Positions 11,761-23,903 of a DNA stretch of 64,000 nt are shown here, piece by piece. Each line of letters opens with the position of its first letter. The stretch's first letter is position 1. Position numbers and translations under genes: made by a program. Under the pieces are notes generated by a model that was not told where the DNA came from, ran no database searches, and saw nothing but the letters and a program-made list of their open reading frames with translations. Source of the DNA: Leucocoprinus leucothites (taxonomy: Eukaryota > Basidiomycota > Agaricomycetes > Agaricales > Agaricaceae); the NCBI GenBank assembly GCA_013368445.1, contig JAACJO010000060.1, forward strand, positions 1 to 64,000, written 5' to 3'.

Positions 11761-12967
11761 CACCTCAGGTTCCCCTTAAACAGGTAATGTAATACATGGT
11801 AGTTGATGCAAGTACCCTGTATTACACTAGCATTCCAGTGGCATCCCCTGCATGGGCTTGCAAAGGTCCTACAAAGGTCAAAAAACTTAGCCCCTCCCCT
11901 CAGTCCTACTCAGACCTTTTGGACATCATAGGCTGGCATCTCTGGCTCAACCCACTCTGCTGATGCCTTCCCGATTAGTCCACACTGTGGACTTCTCTGT
12001 CTTGTCCCACCATCATTCTTGTGATATGTTTCCCACCACTCTCTTACTGTCTCCTGTCATCCTCCCTGCCCTACCTCCTGCCCCACCTTCTGCCCTGTGA
12101 CAAGGTGACACCCAAATTGGCCAAGGCCTTTGCCTCATATGGGCTCCCATGGTTGATTTCCTCCTTCATCCTTGTTACTACCACCCTTCCTTACCCTCAT
12201 TGCTACTCCACCCCCCTCGTCACTGTTGGTAGCAGCAGCAGTGATTGCCATAGGACTACTAACAATACTGCAGCTACTGATGAGTCCCCCCCACTCCTGG
12301 GGGCTTTCCAAATGTGTGTAATGAACAAACTGATGAATGCTCACTGTCTGCTGATGTGGTATCTTACACCAGCACCCTTGTCTTGCCTTGCCCTACTGGT
12401 GGTATCTCACACAAATGGACCTGATGTATTGCTTTACCCTACTGCTTACTGAGGTAGCATCTTGTACTGATGTGCTTGATGTCCCGCTATCCCCCTGCTT
12501 TCCAACATTGAAGGTATGTAGTTGATAGATTTCTATACTCATGGTTTATGCTGATGTAGCATTTCTTTCTGATGATCACATTCACCAGTCCTCTCCACTG
12601 CTGTTCTCAATGATTAACAATACAATGAAGGCCCATTGTCTACATTAGAGCCTCTTGGCTACTGTTGGCATCGACACACCTACGGGAAACGAAATCCTGG
12701 CCTAGGATTTTCTTTCCCAGCCACACCTCTCGGCGATCAGCAAGTACACCAGCCTATTGCCAACATTGGTGCCCAGTCACTGCCCAGTCAAGGTCCCATC
12801 ATGCCTCCCTTTCGTCCCTCACCCCATCCCTCTTGCACATGAAACATCACCACCTTGTTCAGTCCTTGCACATGAAACAAATATGTCCCAATGTCATCAC
12901 ACAAAAGGTATGTATACACCGTATCCTGGTTATGTTTTTGTTGATCACTGCTTTACTCAGTCACTTG
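11761..12967 (+). repeat. Left terminal inverted repeat of the KDZ element
   Basis: About 1,207 bp, the reverse complement of 22693-23895 with scattered differences, many CG versus TG/CA. Both arms start with CACCTCAGGTTCCCC. Open frames in both arms (12021-12452; 23208-23638) look alike only because the DNA is repeated. I do not call them genes. Confidence 0.85.
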
Positions 12968-13034
12968 TACTGCCAAGTCAAGGTCTCATCATGCCTCCCC
13001 TTCGTCCTTCACCCCATCCCTCTCACACATGAAA
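12787..13034 (+). repeat. Short direct duplication at the inner end of the left repeat
   Basis: A block of about 59 bp beginning GTCAAGGTC(C/T)CATCATGCC and ending with a CATGAAA motif occurs at 12787-12845 and again at 12976-13034. The second copy lies just inside the inverted repeat and has no partner next to the right repeat, so it is a left-side duplication. Confidence 0.7.
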
Positions 13035-13906
13035 TATGGCTGTCACTCTCCTTTACCATTGTCCGCTCTCAATGGAGGTAGCTACACACCCCTGCAATCA
13101 CATCCCCAATAGCTCATGAAAATGTGCAGCTCAATAGGAGGAAGGCCCACTGATTCACCCTCAGTTCCTCCCTTGCACCCATCATATTGTCTGCTTGTGT
13201 GATACTATCTCATCATCTTGTCCTTTACTCTTTACCTGCCGTTTGTTTTTGCTTCATTCCTGTATCAGTGCTCATGACATGGTAGTATGGTACATCTCTA
13301 TATCAGCACATATGACATGTCAGTAATGTACATCCTTGAGCTAGCACACATGATATGTAAGTTTGGTGTTCCCCCATGTCCCTTCATTATGAGATCAGAG
13401 ATTTACTTGCCCACTACCCTTCATGTTGTGGTTGTGTGCTTTGAACCTCATGATGCATATGGTACAGCCTAAAGGCCATTGAGATAATAAGTAGTAGGAG
13501 TGATGCTCTGGTACCTGCTGTGTTTGATTAGTGTTGAAGTGGCTGGCGACCAAGCCAGTGTTTTGGCATGGTGTTTACTATGTCATTAACCCCCCTACCC
13601 TATGACGCATGAGGGTCATCAGTTACCTGTGGTGACATTAGGCTGACAGCTTCTGGAGTCCAGTGTTGTGCTGCCAGCTCTCCCATCGCTATTTTAGTAA
13701 ATAAAACAAGGTGCCAGATGATGTGAGATCAATGCGGCATCAGTGGCCTTCAGGTATGTGGGAAGCAGCTGGAAATCCACCACTGTCAGTAAATCAATGC
13801 TGTGATTTCCTATGCTCTTTGGGTACTTTGAAACTGTACTGTTTTATATCACATGTAAACCTCAGTAAAATATATTTACTATGTCAATGAAGTCTAAATT
13901 AATCAT
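12968..13906. other. Noncoding stretch between left repeat and transposase
   Basis: Apart from the short duplication I see no gene. Three 'gcacatatgacat'-like motifs near 13270-13350 suggest a weak local repeat. Confidence 0.5.
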
Positions 13907-16900
13907 TTAGAAAACCACTGCAAGTAATGTTTCAAGATGGTCCCTTAACTTGTCAGACTCAGGGTCTACATTCTCATCATCAGCATGATCCATGTAGGGT
14001 TCATCCTGGTGGCTTGTGGAAGCTGGAGGGATGACATTGATGACGTTAGTTACTAAATGTTTGTTCTGTGGAATTCCTGGTGTTAGATTACCAGTAAAGC
14101 CAGTGGTTGTCTTGAGTTTGTCAAACTTTGTCATGTGGAGCTTGTTGAATTGCATATGTTTGAGATGATAAAGTTGAACTTGATGGGCAAGCAAAGGATC
14201 AGTCACTGAAAGTTTGGCTTCCTGGCTGAGGAGAAACTGTTCCTCATCCTGAATATGCATGACAACACGCCTGATCTCAATGTTCAGCCTTTCAATCTCT
14301 TCCTTGGCCCTTTTGATTTTGAAATGTTGATTCATGAGCATTTGGATAGCTGGCAAGGACCAGGGGCAATCACGTATATCTTGACGTGATTCTTGGAGGA
14401 GATCAAAATCTGAGAGGAATGCATACTCCACCACCTCATCCCAGGTCAGGGTAGGGCATTTTGGTCTCATTGCTTGGGCAGCCGAGTTGTAGTGCTCGAG
14501 TGCCCCCTTGACTGCTTGGGAACAAGCCTGAAGTGCCTTTGAAATATGTTGGTGGAGTTTGTATCCTAGCATTGATTCATGAGTACTTGGCAGCAGCTTC
14601 AAAGATCCAGTAACACACAAACCTGTCCCTGACATATTCATTTTTGAGAGCTCAAACACTCTTGAAACCACCATGCTCTCGAGTTCATCAAGGCATTGCT
14701 GGTACTGCCGCTTTTCAACCATCTCTTTTGCCTTATGCCAGGCATCCGACTCAGCATTCCACCACTCCTCGACATTGAGCTTCACTTCAAGCTCTTGCAT
14801 AGCAGTAAGACACCTTTCTTCTTTTTCTCTTGCATGTTAGTGTTGCACAGCCACTCCTGTACCCTTTGGAGCCCTATATGATGCCGTTCCCCCTGTTGTA
14901 GGCTCCACCCACAAAAATATGTTCTCTCCATTTCCATTAGCTTCATTGGCCTTTCTATCAATATCAAAGGTTCAGGCGTGTTAGGGGTTCAGATGGACAA
15001 TACCTGCATACCTATATCCCTCAAGCTCAGCTAGTCATTGATAGTATTCCATCTCTAACGTCTCTTGAACAGGCTCTGGTTATAATCCCTGCAGGTATGA
15101 CTGTTCTTCTTCGAGCCATACTGTAAACACATTTGTGTCTTCAATGCTGTGATCATCCAATGATTGTTTCAGGGCAGCCTCTCCAGCAATAATACCAAGG
15201 GCTTGTTTATAGTTACTGACAATGAACGAGCCTGAAGACTATGGTAAGCAGAATGAAGTGAGATAAAACAAAAGAGATTACTCAGGCTTTGGGAAGTTTT
15301 ATAAGTGTCTACATGTTGTAAAAATTTGATAATCTTCTGTTGCTGGTGGAACTAACTTGCATACCAAGTCGAAGCCACCAATGCATTTGATCTTGAAAAA
15401 AAACTGCTCACATCCCTCCAAGTCCTCAAGGCCAATTCCCTCTACATAGGTGGCCAGATTTGAAAGCTGGCAGAGACGGTTATGTGCATGACCATGAAAG
15501 GACCCCACAAGTGAAGTGTAGTTGAGGTCCTGAGCACATCGACCAAGGTTGCTCTGACTTAATGTACTTGAGAATTTACAACCAATGTCATAGCCAGCAC
15601 CAATATCTGACCCTAGTGCCTCAAGCAGTGTCTCAGCTACTGCGAGGGGTATTTGGACCTACAATAGTAAATAGTAAATTAGTAATAATCATACAGTAGA
15701 AAAAAAAGGCATACTGTTCTCTGCTCTGAGCCATATCCGCTACAGCAAGTGCATAGCCATGACAACAAAGTGACATAAAGATTCCAGTCTCATTGAAGAT
15801 GCTCCACATGCAGGAGGTCTTGTCAGTCATCATGTTTTTCCAACGAGATGCACATGGATTGTCTTCAGGCACAGAAAGTCGCAAGTCTTCATTCTGCATA
15901 CTACTGTGTCATGTATGGCGGTTTACAGCTTCACGGCTCAAATAATAATCCCCTTGAACCTCACATGAGTCAACAATCTCAGTGGCAGTCATTAGTGGGT
16001 TTCCATCTCCACTGTCCTCTACATTTCTATGAAGAATGTGCTTTAGCAAGTCATTCCTGTCCATTGTAACAAGCATGTTGAATCTCAATTTTTTCTCCCC
16101 CTCCAATTGGTAGGTGCAAGCCAAACAAACATTCTTCAGGCACCAATGGTATGTATTCCGACCAAGTGAGCTCAAAATCCGCAGCCGAACTTCATTATGA
16201 AGCTGGAGAAAGAGGTCGTATGAGATAGTGAATTGTTTTGCCAAGTGTGGATGGTAAACAACACCATGAAGATCAGAGATACTCTTGAGAAAGGCCTCAA
16301 TTGAGAGGTGTGGGCATCACGAGCTTGCATTCCGGTAGTATTCCAAGGTATGTGTTGAGATTACAGTTGATGGTTGAAGAGGAGCAGATGGCATCATGCC
16401 ATGGAGAATTAACTCTGCCACAAGAGTATCTGAGGCAGTGTCGGTACCAACAGTCATCACTTTGGTATCTGAAGAAATGTGAGTCTCTGGTGTACAATAG
16501 ATAACAAATGTTATTGCCCACAGAACATATCCACAACCTCAAGCTTCAAAACTCCTGATGTACCAGCAGCCATAACTAGACCTGATGAATCCAAACCCTT
16601 TGATGTTGATGTCTGCTACCATTCCATGAATGCCTTGGTCATACTCGGCATTTGAAGCCTGAAGGCTTCAGTTCATATTTCAAGACAGTCACTCCTTGAA
16701 GAACAAGAGTCGTATTGAGCTGGTCTAAACCATATTAAATTTATTTCAGTCTTCTCATGGCAACTAGTAGACCACTATACCGAGGCATATCATAGCCCTC
16801 CCAGAGAATTTGGAGCATTTCTCCTCCTGCGTGACTTGTATTCATTAATAAATCCCCTTGAAGAACATCCTGCATGAAGTCTTCATCAGGATGTGACAAG

Positions 16901-17183
16901 TCTGAGCCTGCTGTGCTTGAACAGAGCATCTTGCTGGTTTCTTGCAAGTCATAATCTACTTGATTGATAGGAGACTTGTACACAGCAGTAGGAAGAAGAC
17001 AAATCACTATTTCAACTCACCAGCCTTGCATTTCCGCATGTCAGCTAATTCAGCATCCATCTGCTCTTCAAGTTGTTTTGCATTATAACAATAACCATGA
17101 CCACTATTAGAGTCTTCAGTAAAGCGAGAGGTGACAAAAAATGCCTTTCTGGAGGTGCTGGAGGGTCCAAACTGCTGCTTCAT
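13907..17183 (-). pseudogene. KDZ-family transposase, inactivated
   Basis: Recognisable KDZ blocks in order: an N-terminal piece near 17030-17183; LEYYRN then CPHLSIEAFLK near 16250-16345; CLACTYQLEGE with a degraded 'DGN.SLKR' block reading MDRNDLLKH near 16035-16135; DETGIF-like NETGIF and CCHGYAL near 15750-15800; YDIGCKF near 15573-15593; GSFHGHAHNR.CQ then ..EDLEGCEQFF near 15395-15508; NYKQALGII and WLEEEQSYL near 15110-15220; and a helical C terminus at 13907-14800 (WDEVVEYAFL, HFKI.RA.EEIERLN). These are family landmarks for the RNase H-fold transposase and its HxxHNR..CQ region. Breaks: TGA at 16317-16319, TAA at 15080-15082, TGA at 15035-15037, and an apparent one-base loss in a C run near 15645. 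I found no clear CxC2 cysteine cluster. It cannot make a full enzyme as read. Confidence 0.85.
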
Positions 17184-18569
17184 CTCTCTTGCAAAGTGGG
17201 TGCAGAAAGGAGTGAGTATTTAGGGACAGGTTGTAGCGAAACAAACCTCCGTTGCCAATCAACAAGGTATGATGTATAAGATCTGGTGCCAGATCTGGTG
17301 CAGTTACAGGGTGAATGGAGCAGTGGCAATACCTTGTGAAGCCTCCACAAATTATATTTGAGCATTGACGAGAGAAGCGATCACATTCTTTCCAAGTCTC
17401 AAGGGTGCACACTCCTTGTCAGGGATGCTTTTGAGTTGATTGCCAGCAATCTTTCTACTGATCACCCTGAAAGGGTCCTTATCTCAATGAATCAATGCCA
17501 AAATATAGAGGATCACATTCACTGTGCACTCAAAGGTGTGTTGGAAGACATACTATGTACTGTACAGTGGGTGCTGTTGTTTGATTAACAACATGTATGA
17601 TTAGATGAGGTGTTGATAACTGATCACTGAAACATGAAATGGTGTAAAAGCGGGGGGAGTATGTGCCATATTGTTGCATCAAATATACATCTTGATTGTA
17701 TGCTTGCACTGATTGACTGCATGCAATCATGTATCAACTTAAGTAGTGTACACCATACTATTTAACAATACCACCTATAATCAGTACTGAGTTTGAATTC
17801 AGACACTCTGGTTCGGTAAGTGGCAGTTTATCATGTTCATAAGTGTCCTGAGCATGCATTGAGCTTATACCAATCTGTTGCATGGGACAATGCATTGACT
17901 GGGATATTGCACAGATGCGGTACATTATCCAAAAGTGCACATAGTAGGCACTACCAAGCTCGACTTGTCCAGGTGTTGTCACTCGATCTAGGTTGGAGTG
18001 ATGCAACAACACCCAAAACAAGCTGAAAGCCCACCTCAAGTTGTTCAAGCATGTGCCTCTATCTACATTGAAGTTACATACCATGAATTCACTTGCGGCC
18101 AAACTCTTCCTTGCAGATACTTTATAATTACTATTCTTCACATTGTTGAGTCTGTCAAATCAGCTGGGTTGACCGAAAGTGAAGAATTCAGGTTGCGCTT
18201 TCTGTGTCTTTGAAACCGACTTTATTGTAAGCAGAATGAAGTAAACAAGCCCAGATCAAAAGTTCTATACCTGAAGTGCCCTGCGATGTTTACTCGCTCA
18301 CCACAAACAAGATGTGCTTGGTGTGAGTCAAAATGCTTGGCCCACCACTATGGATTGTGTGATAGTTCACTCTGTCTCAGTGAGCTACCATTATGGCAAC
18401 TCTAAATGAGATGACAAGTCCATTCTGTAATAAGTGCCTGTAACCATTGTAGTGACATTCACAGTATTGCCCTGAATATTGAATTGATGCAATTTGAGGG
18501 AAGAGCCAAGGGCTCATAATCATATCTCATTACAAAACTCAGATATACATGGAGACTTGCTACTATGTG
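17184..18569. other. Unassigned sequence upstream of the KDZ transposase
   Basis: Open frames of 60-130 codons occur on both strands (for example 17758-18141 minus), but none shows a domain or joins by splicing to a longer frame. The region may contain the transposase 5' end and promoter. Confidence 0.4.
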
Positions 18570-20073
18570 CTACAAAACATCATCAGAATTTAAGAATGGC
18601 CCATAGGTTTGACAGATGGTCCCGTCATCATTATAGCAGATCAGATCAGATGTCATGAATGCCATAGTAAAGGCATGATTGGCATTGGCACGGTTATCAA
18701 AGCTTGCTACCTTGGCCTTGCCTGACTTGCTGATAGCCTTCTCAGTAATAGCCCTAAATACATCCATTGATTTTATGAACCCTGAACTTGTGAAAAGTAG
18801 CATACCAATTCCTGAAGACCCCAATGTTTTTCCCATGCATGACAACAAAGAATTCGTTATCATTTTCTGTGTCTTCTGGAGCATGGTGTTAGTACAAGCG
18901 ATTGACATTGACATACAACATACCATCAGAGAGAATATTCTGTATTTTTGCATAAGCATCATCCATGAGGAGGATCGGTAGTGCTGCAATGAAGTCACTC
19001 AATGTCTGAAATCAGAATCTGGGGCCTACATTGCAAGAATAAAACTTACACAATATCCATCACATTATCACCTTGAGTGCCTTCAGTGAGTTGAGGAACA
19101 GGGAAGGATTTTCTATATTGAGCAGTCATCAGACTTATTGGTAAGTGGGTGTTGAAGCTAGGGCACATACATATCAAAGCCGATTTTGTCATCTGGCCAC
19201 CAGACTGGGGGGATCTTCTGGCCTTCCTCACCAACCAAACTGTATTGAAGGGCAAGCTTAAATATAGTAGCTGCTTGATGAATGGTCATGTAGCCCTTAT
19301 AAATCGGCTTAAGGCTTGGGGTATGCCTTGATTTCCAGGCAATCGTGTATGGTTTTGCTATTGCCCTGTAACAGTCATGGTAAGATCAAGCAAGAGTCCA
19401 ATATATGAAACTTACCAGTCGGTGAATATTCCGACTTGCTTGCTGCAAAAGATGATATAGGCGGCAAAATTTTGTCTCTTTGGGCTTTGAGGAGAAGCCA
19501 CCACAACTGTCCGAGTGAACCGGTTATGCACTGGTGTAGCTGGCATCTGAATACGAGAACCTGGAGGAGGAGTCTTGGGTTGCATAGCCAGTGTGACCTG
19601 GGGACTGTCAGTAGCTGAGGTAGCATTGTACCTCGACTTCCATTCGTCACCAGAGAGCACTTTGAGCTGGCTCATGGACTTGGTCAAATTGGAAACATAA
19701 TCTAGGCAAGAATGATTGTTTTGTTAGTAAACAATGAAGCTCGAAATCTGGGTACCAGAAGGCTTTATCATTCCTCAGTCATAGCAGTAGGGTGTAGGGA
19801 GAGGAAGAAAGGAATGACACTAAACAAGTCAAACTCAGCTTATAAGGCATTGCTCAATTTTCCCATGAAGTAATGTCAGTAGAAACCAAAAGTAAACAAA
19901 CGGGATCTCTTACGACGTTTGATATGATTGTCTGTCAGTACAATGAGCTGACCTATGTAATGCGAGCAGAAGGTTTTGTTGCCCTGGATCTCCTCAGAAC
20001 TTTCAGATCTCATCTCAAATGAGCAGTTGTGAGGGCAGAGTGCTGATGGCATTTGAGCAAACCAGCTATACAT
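18570..20073 (-). CDS. Cargo protein with two RNase H1 N-terminal-like repeats
   Basis: Seven exons (19914-20073, 19416-19701, 19171-19365, 19050-19112, 18924-18997, 18806-18875, 18570-18753) total 1,032 nt, joining to 343 residues plus stop. All introns have GT...AG ends; lengths run from 50 nt up. The two repeats read FAAYIIFC-SKQVGIFTDW followed, after an intron, by PIYKGY and an Ala/Phe helix; and FFVVMHG-KNIGVFRNW followed, after an intron at the same place, by VASFDNRANANHAF. The pattern 'xxY/VV..G...GIF.W....xxV.GF....kgF.t...A' matches the small RNase H1 N-terminal (viroplasmin-like) fold, which binds RNA/DNA hybrids or double-stranded RNA in known proteins. No catalytic RNase H domain follows. 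A nucleic-acid-binding role for the element is inference. The start could lie further upstream. Confidence 0.7.
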
Positions 20074-20232
20074 TTGAGTGAAACAGTAGAGCTGAAAATA
20101 AAATAAAAACCTTTTTTCAGAAGCGAGGGAAGGGGTTGTGTACCTTTACAACATAAATAAGAAAAGCTATAAAGCTGGTAAACAATTTTTCACTTCATCA
20201 AAAACCATTCGCTCATCTTGTCCTGTTATTGA

Positions 20233-22132
20233 ATGGGTCAGCATCTCTGTCATGCGTTCACTTACCAAGCTAATAATGAACCAAACCAGAGCCCAGAACC
20301 CCCAGCCTAGGTGAAAGTGCCCATGAGGCCTTGACATCTTCATTGGTTACTCCAAGTCATCAACGAGGACCAGTAGGTTCTGCCAGTGCCGAGCCAGGTC
20401 AGTACAATGAGTGCCATCTCAGAATAGTAATGCTGACACCTGTTGGGGCAGTCATACAGTCCGCTGGAGAGAGTAATCAAGCCAGTGAGGCTGACCATGG
20501 ACCCACCAGCAATGCCAATGCTATCCCCACAGGTAGTGTATATCTGCTTCTCTTTGTTGACTAATAAGCTGATGACACCTCATAGGCTTACAAAATGCTC
20601 AGTGTGACACTTCTAACCTGAATGCTGCCATTGCCAGTGTTAATCAGGTGGCCACTGGTGAATGGAACCACCTACCCTCTCATCAAAGCTACACAGGCCG
20701 CCACCCTTTTCAACCATGCAATCCTGTCTCACATCGCTCTGTACGTCATGAGAAGGCCATTGCCAAGGTCTCTGCATCGAACTTCCGGAGAAAGGCCGCA
20801 CTCCTAAGGGAAGACATTCAGGTTATGAATGCTACTCATGAACAACAGATTATTGACCTTGCAAAGAAGCACCGTAAGAAGGTTGAATACATCAGGCAGC
20901 TTGCAAATCATGCCCCATCCTACAAGCGAGTGGGACAGATCTTGTTGAAATGGGCATTGCTGCATAAGAAGGCCAAGGAGCTCAACATGCATAAGCTTTG
21001 ATTATGCATGAGGGTATCTGTACTCAGACTGATGGAACATTAGACTGACCAGCTGGGGTGAAGGCAAAGCTCCCAGAAATTCGCACAGCATTGGAGGCCA
21101 ATAAAGATCTTCAGCCGGATAAGATGTCACAGCTTGAAAAGGATGAAGCTATCCAGGATTTGGCTGATCATCATAAGCTCAAAATGACTGGAGCCAGAGT
21201 AAGCAATTGCACAGCAACCATGGACTATGTGCATACAGTCAGAAGAGTCCAGTCAGAGGTGAAAAGTCTGTCTTGTCTTGAAGGTGCTAGGGCTAATGTA
21301 ATTTGTTGCAGTTGCTGTCCAGTATGACAGCCTGAATTCTTGCACTGGCATCATTGGATTTGGGATGTTCTCATGAACACATGTCAATGACGGTGCAGTC
21401 CCAGCTTGGGTTGAATCGAAGAGGGCCTTAGACTATGTGAAGGATGAGCTCAAGATGACCATCCCAGAGTTCTCGGGTGGGTTTGAGCTCTGGGCTTGTA
21501 GCAAGGGTGCTAGTAAGTATTGCCTGTATCCATGCTGTTCAGATTTGTTCTCATTCAATCACCCTTTCAGAGAATGGAGACAGGCTGAGTGAACTTCAGA
21601 AAAGGTGCTGTGAAATGATCAATAGCAGCCTCAGTGAGTATGTCTTTGTGTTCTGTCAGGATACCTAGCTCACCCAGTCCTCACAGATCGGGCTCTTGGG
21701 CACCCAAGTGGTCGAATGTATTACAGAGATTACAATACTGCAATTCGCCTTTGTTACAAGATCCAGCTCAAAGGGTGGCCTGATGGTGTGGAATTCAAAT
21801 CACCTTATGAGATCTTGCACATTGACAACATTCGCATACTACATAATGCCTTACATCTCAACCAATGTATTTGGGTGCAAATGACCCTATCTGAGGTCAG
21901 CAAGCTCACCAATGCAGTCAAGGCACAACCAGCAAAGCAAAGGAAGAAACGAAGTGATGCAGGTCAGACTCATAAGAAGCCAGGAAAGCGCTGTGGGCAT
22001 GCTGATCAAGAGAATGTCAACCCAAATGAGTCTGCCAGTCCCATGAAGAAGAGAAGGGTTACAAAAGCTAAGGGTCAGGTACCACTTGCTCCTCATAGTC
22101 AGTCTATTATAGAGAATAGTGACAGTGATTGA
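20233..22132 (+). pseudogene. Lysine/arginine-rich cargo gene of the KDZ element
   Basis: Plus-strand exons join through GTCAGT...GCAG, GTAGTG...ATAG, GTGCTA...TCAG and GTGAGT...CTAG introns. The product has a helical, basic middle (EKAIAKVSASNFRRKAALL; LLKWALLHKKAKELN), a second helical part (KAKLPEIRTALE), a WACSKE block, a GWPDGVEF block near the end, and a C-terminal tail with KQRKKR and KKRRVTKAK, likely nuclear signals. I recall unnamed proteins with this order near KDZ transposases in Agaricomycetes, but know no function. Breaks: a TGA at 21374-21376 inside 'FS*THVND', where arginine is expected, and unclear joints near 21000-21060. The 5' end between the ATG at 20233 and 20331 is uncertain. 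Confidence 0.55.
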
Positions 22133-22692
22133 GCTTATGAATTTGACATGTAGCTAGTCCATCATCACGGAGAATCGTGATGTTGACAGTTACACTATAT
22201 CATGCAGCTTCAATTAAAACCAAATATATCTCATAGACTCAACTACTTGGGTTTACATTGATGTGAGAACAAAAAAAAATGCCAGCAGGTTCTCTATGTT
22301 ATGTGGGGGAGTTCTAGAGATATTCTGTATAGATCCCTGAGGATGGGAAGGTATAAAAGAGTGGACGTTACTGACACCCATGACAAACATATGAAGACAC
22401 ATGGATTCTTGGCCCGAGGGCTGCACTTCATACCCAGGATCAGGGCAAGTTGATAGTGGAGTTGGTGTACAAGACATAAGACAGGCCACAGGGTTAAACA
22501 AGTGTATTGTGTATGGGAAGCACAACAAGATAGGGAGGGAGGGTAAGAACTAGGGATAACATAGCAGCTCGCTCATTTGAAATGTGTGAGTAATGAATGT
22601 TTTGTGATAATGTGAATCAAGATGCTCATCAGTCAGTCCATGCTGTCAAGACAAATGGACATAGTTGATGCAAAGACATCAGGCCTAAAGAC
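22133..22692. other. Noncoding interval before the right inverted repeat
   Basis: No gene, promoter or repeat that I can support. The longest frame (22253-22528, minus) is a low-complexity shadow. Confidence 0.45.
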
Positions 22693-23895
22693 CAAGTGAC
22701 TGAGTAAAGCAGTGATCAACAAAAATATAACCAGGATATGGTGTATATATACCTTTTGTGTGATGATATTGGGATGTATTTGTTTCATGTGCAAGGACTG
22801 AATGAGGCAGTGATGTTTCATGCGCAAGGGGGATGGGGTGAGGGATGAAAGGGAGGCATGATTGGACCTTGACTGGGCAGTGACTGGGCACCAATGTTGG
22901 CAATAGGCTGGTGTACTTACTGATCACCGAGAGGTATGGCTGGGAAAGAAAATCCTAGGCCAGGATTTCGTTTCCCACAGGTGTGTCGATGCCAACAGTA
23001 GCCAAGAGGCTCCAATGTAGATGATGGGCCTTTGTTGTATGGTTAATCATTGAGAACAGTAGTGGAGAGGACTGGTGAATGTGATCATCTGGAAGAAATG
23101 CTACGTCAGCATAAACCATGAGTATAGAAATCTATTGACTACATACCTTCAATGTTGGAAAGCAGGGGGATGGCGGGACATCAAGCACATCAGTACAAGA
23201 TGCTACCTCAGTAAGCAGTAGGGTAAAGCAATACATCAGGTCCATTGGTGCGAGATGCCACCAGTAGGGCAAGGCAAGACAAGGGCGCTGGTGTAAGATA
23301 CCATGTCAGCAGACAGTGAGCATTCATTGGTTCATTCATTACACACATTAGGAAAGCCCCCAGGAGCAGGGGGGACTCATCAGTAGCTACAGTATTGTTA
23401 GTAGCCCTATGGCAATCACTGCTGCTGCTACCAACAGTGACGAGGGGGCAGAGTAGCAATGAGGGCAAGGAAGGGTGGTAGTAACAAGGATGAAGGAGGA
23501 AATCAACTGTGGGAGCCCATATGGGGCAAAGGCCTTGGCCAATTTGGGTGTCACCTTGTCACGGGGTGGGAGGCAGGGCAGGAGGTAGGGCAGGGAGGAT
23601 GACAGGAGACAGTAAGAGAGTGGTGGGAAATGCATCACAAGAATGATGGTGGGACAAGACAGAGAAGTCCACAGTGTGGACTAATCGGGAAGGCATTAGC
23701 AGAGTGGGTTGAGCCAGAGATGCCAGCCTAGGATGTCCAAAAGGTCTGAGTGGGACTAAGGGGAGCTAAGTTTTTTGATCTTTGTAGGACCTTTACAAGC
23801 CCATGCAGGGGATGCCACTGGAACACTAGTGTAATACAGGGTACTTGCATCAACTACCGTGTATTACATTACCCATTTAAGGGGAACCTGAGGTG
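22693..23895 (-). repeat. Right terminal inverted repeat of the KDZ element
   Basis: About 1,203 bp, the partner of 11761-12967. Its outer end reads ...GGGGAACCTGAGGTG and then the duplication AACGTTTG. The inner end falls at CAAGTGACTGAG, matching CTCAGTCACTTG at 12956-12967. Confidence 0.85.
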
Positions 23896-23903
23896 AACGT
23901 TTG
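23896..23903. repeat. 8-bp target site duplication, right copy
   Basis: AACGTTTG directly follows the right end; it pairs with AATGTTTG at 11753-11760. Confidence 0.75.

Larger units (their letters stand above)
11761..23895. mobile_element. 12.1-kb KDZ-type composite transposon with long inverted repeats
   Basis: The element is bounded by inverted repeats of about 1.2 kb (11761-12967 and 22693-23895), whose outermost 20 bases match exactly, and by an 8-bp duplication. Inside lie a broken KDZ transposase (minus), an intact seven-exon gene with two RNase H1 N-terminal-like repeats (minus), and a broken lysine/arginine-rich protein gene (plus). KDZ (Kyakuja-Dileera-Zisupton) elements are known from fungi and often carry extra genes. 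The flanking gene pieces are on the same strand, as expected if the element interrupted one gene. Confidence 0.8.

Noticed and set aside
12021..12452. A 143-codon frame in the left inverted repeat, with a look-alike in the right repeat
   Set aside because: The two agree because the DNA is repeated. The product has no domain and the frame is broken differently in the right copy.
17758..18141. A 127-codon minus-strand gene
   Set aside because: It has no domain, no splice links and overlaps an equally long plus-strand frame. I left it unassigned.
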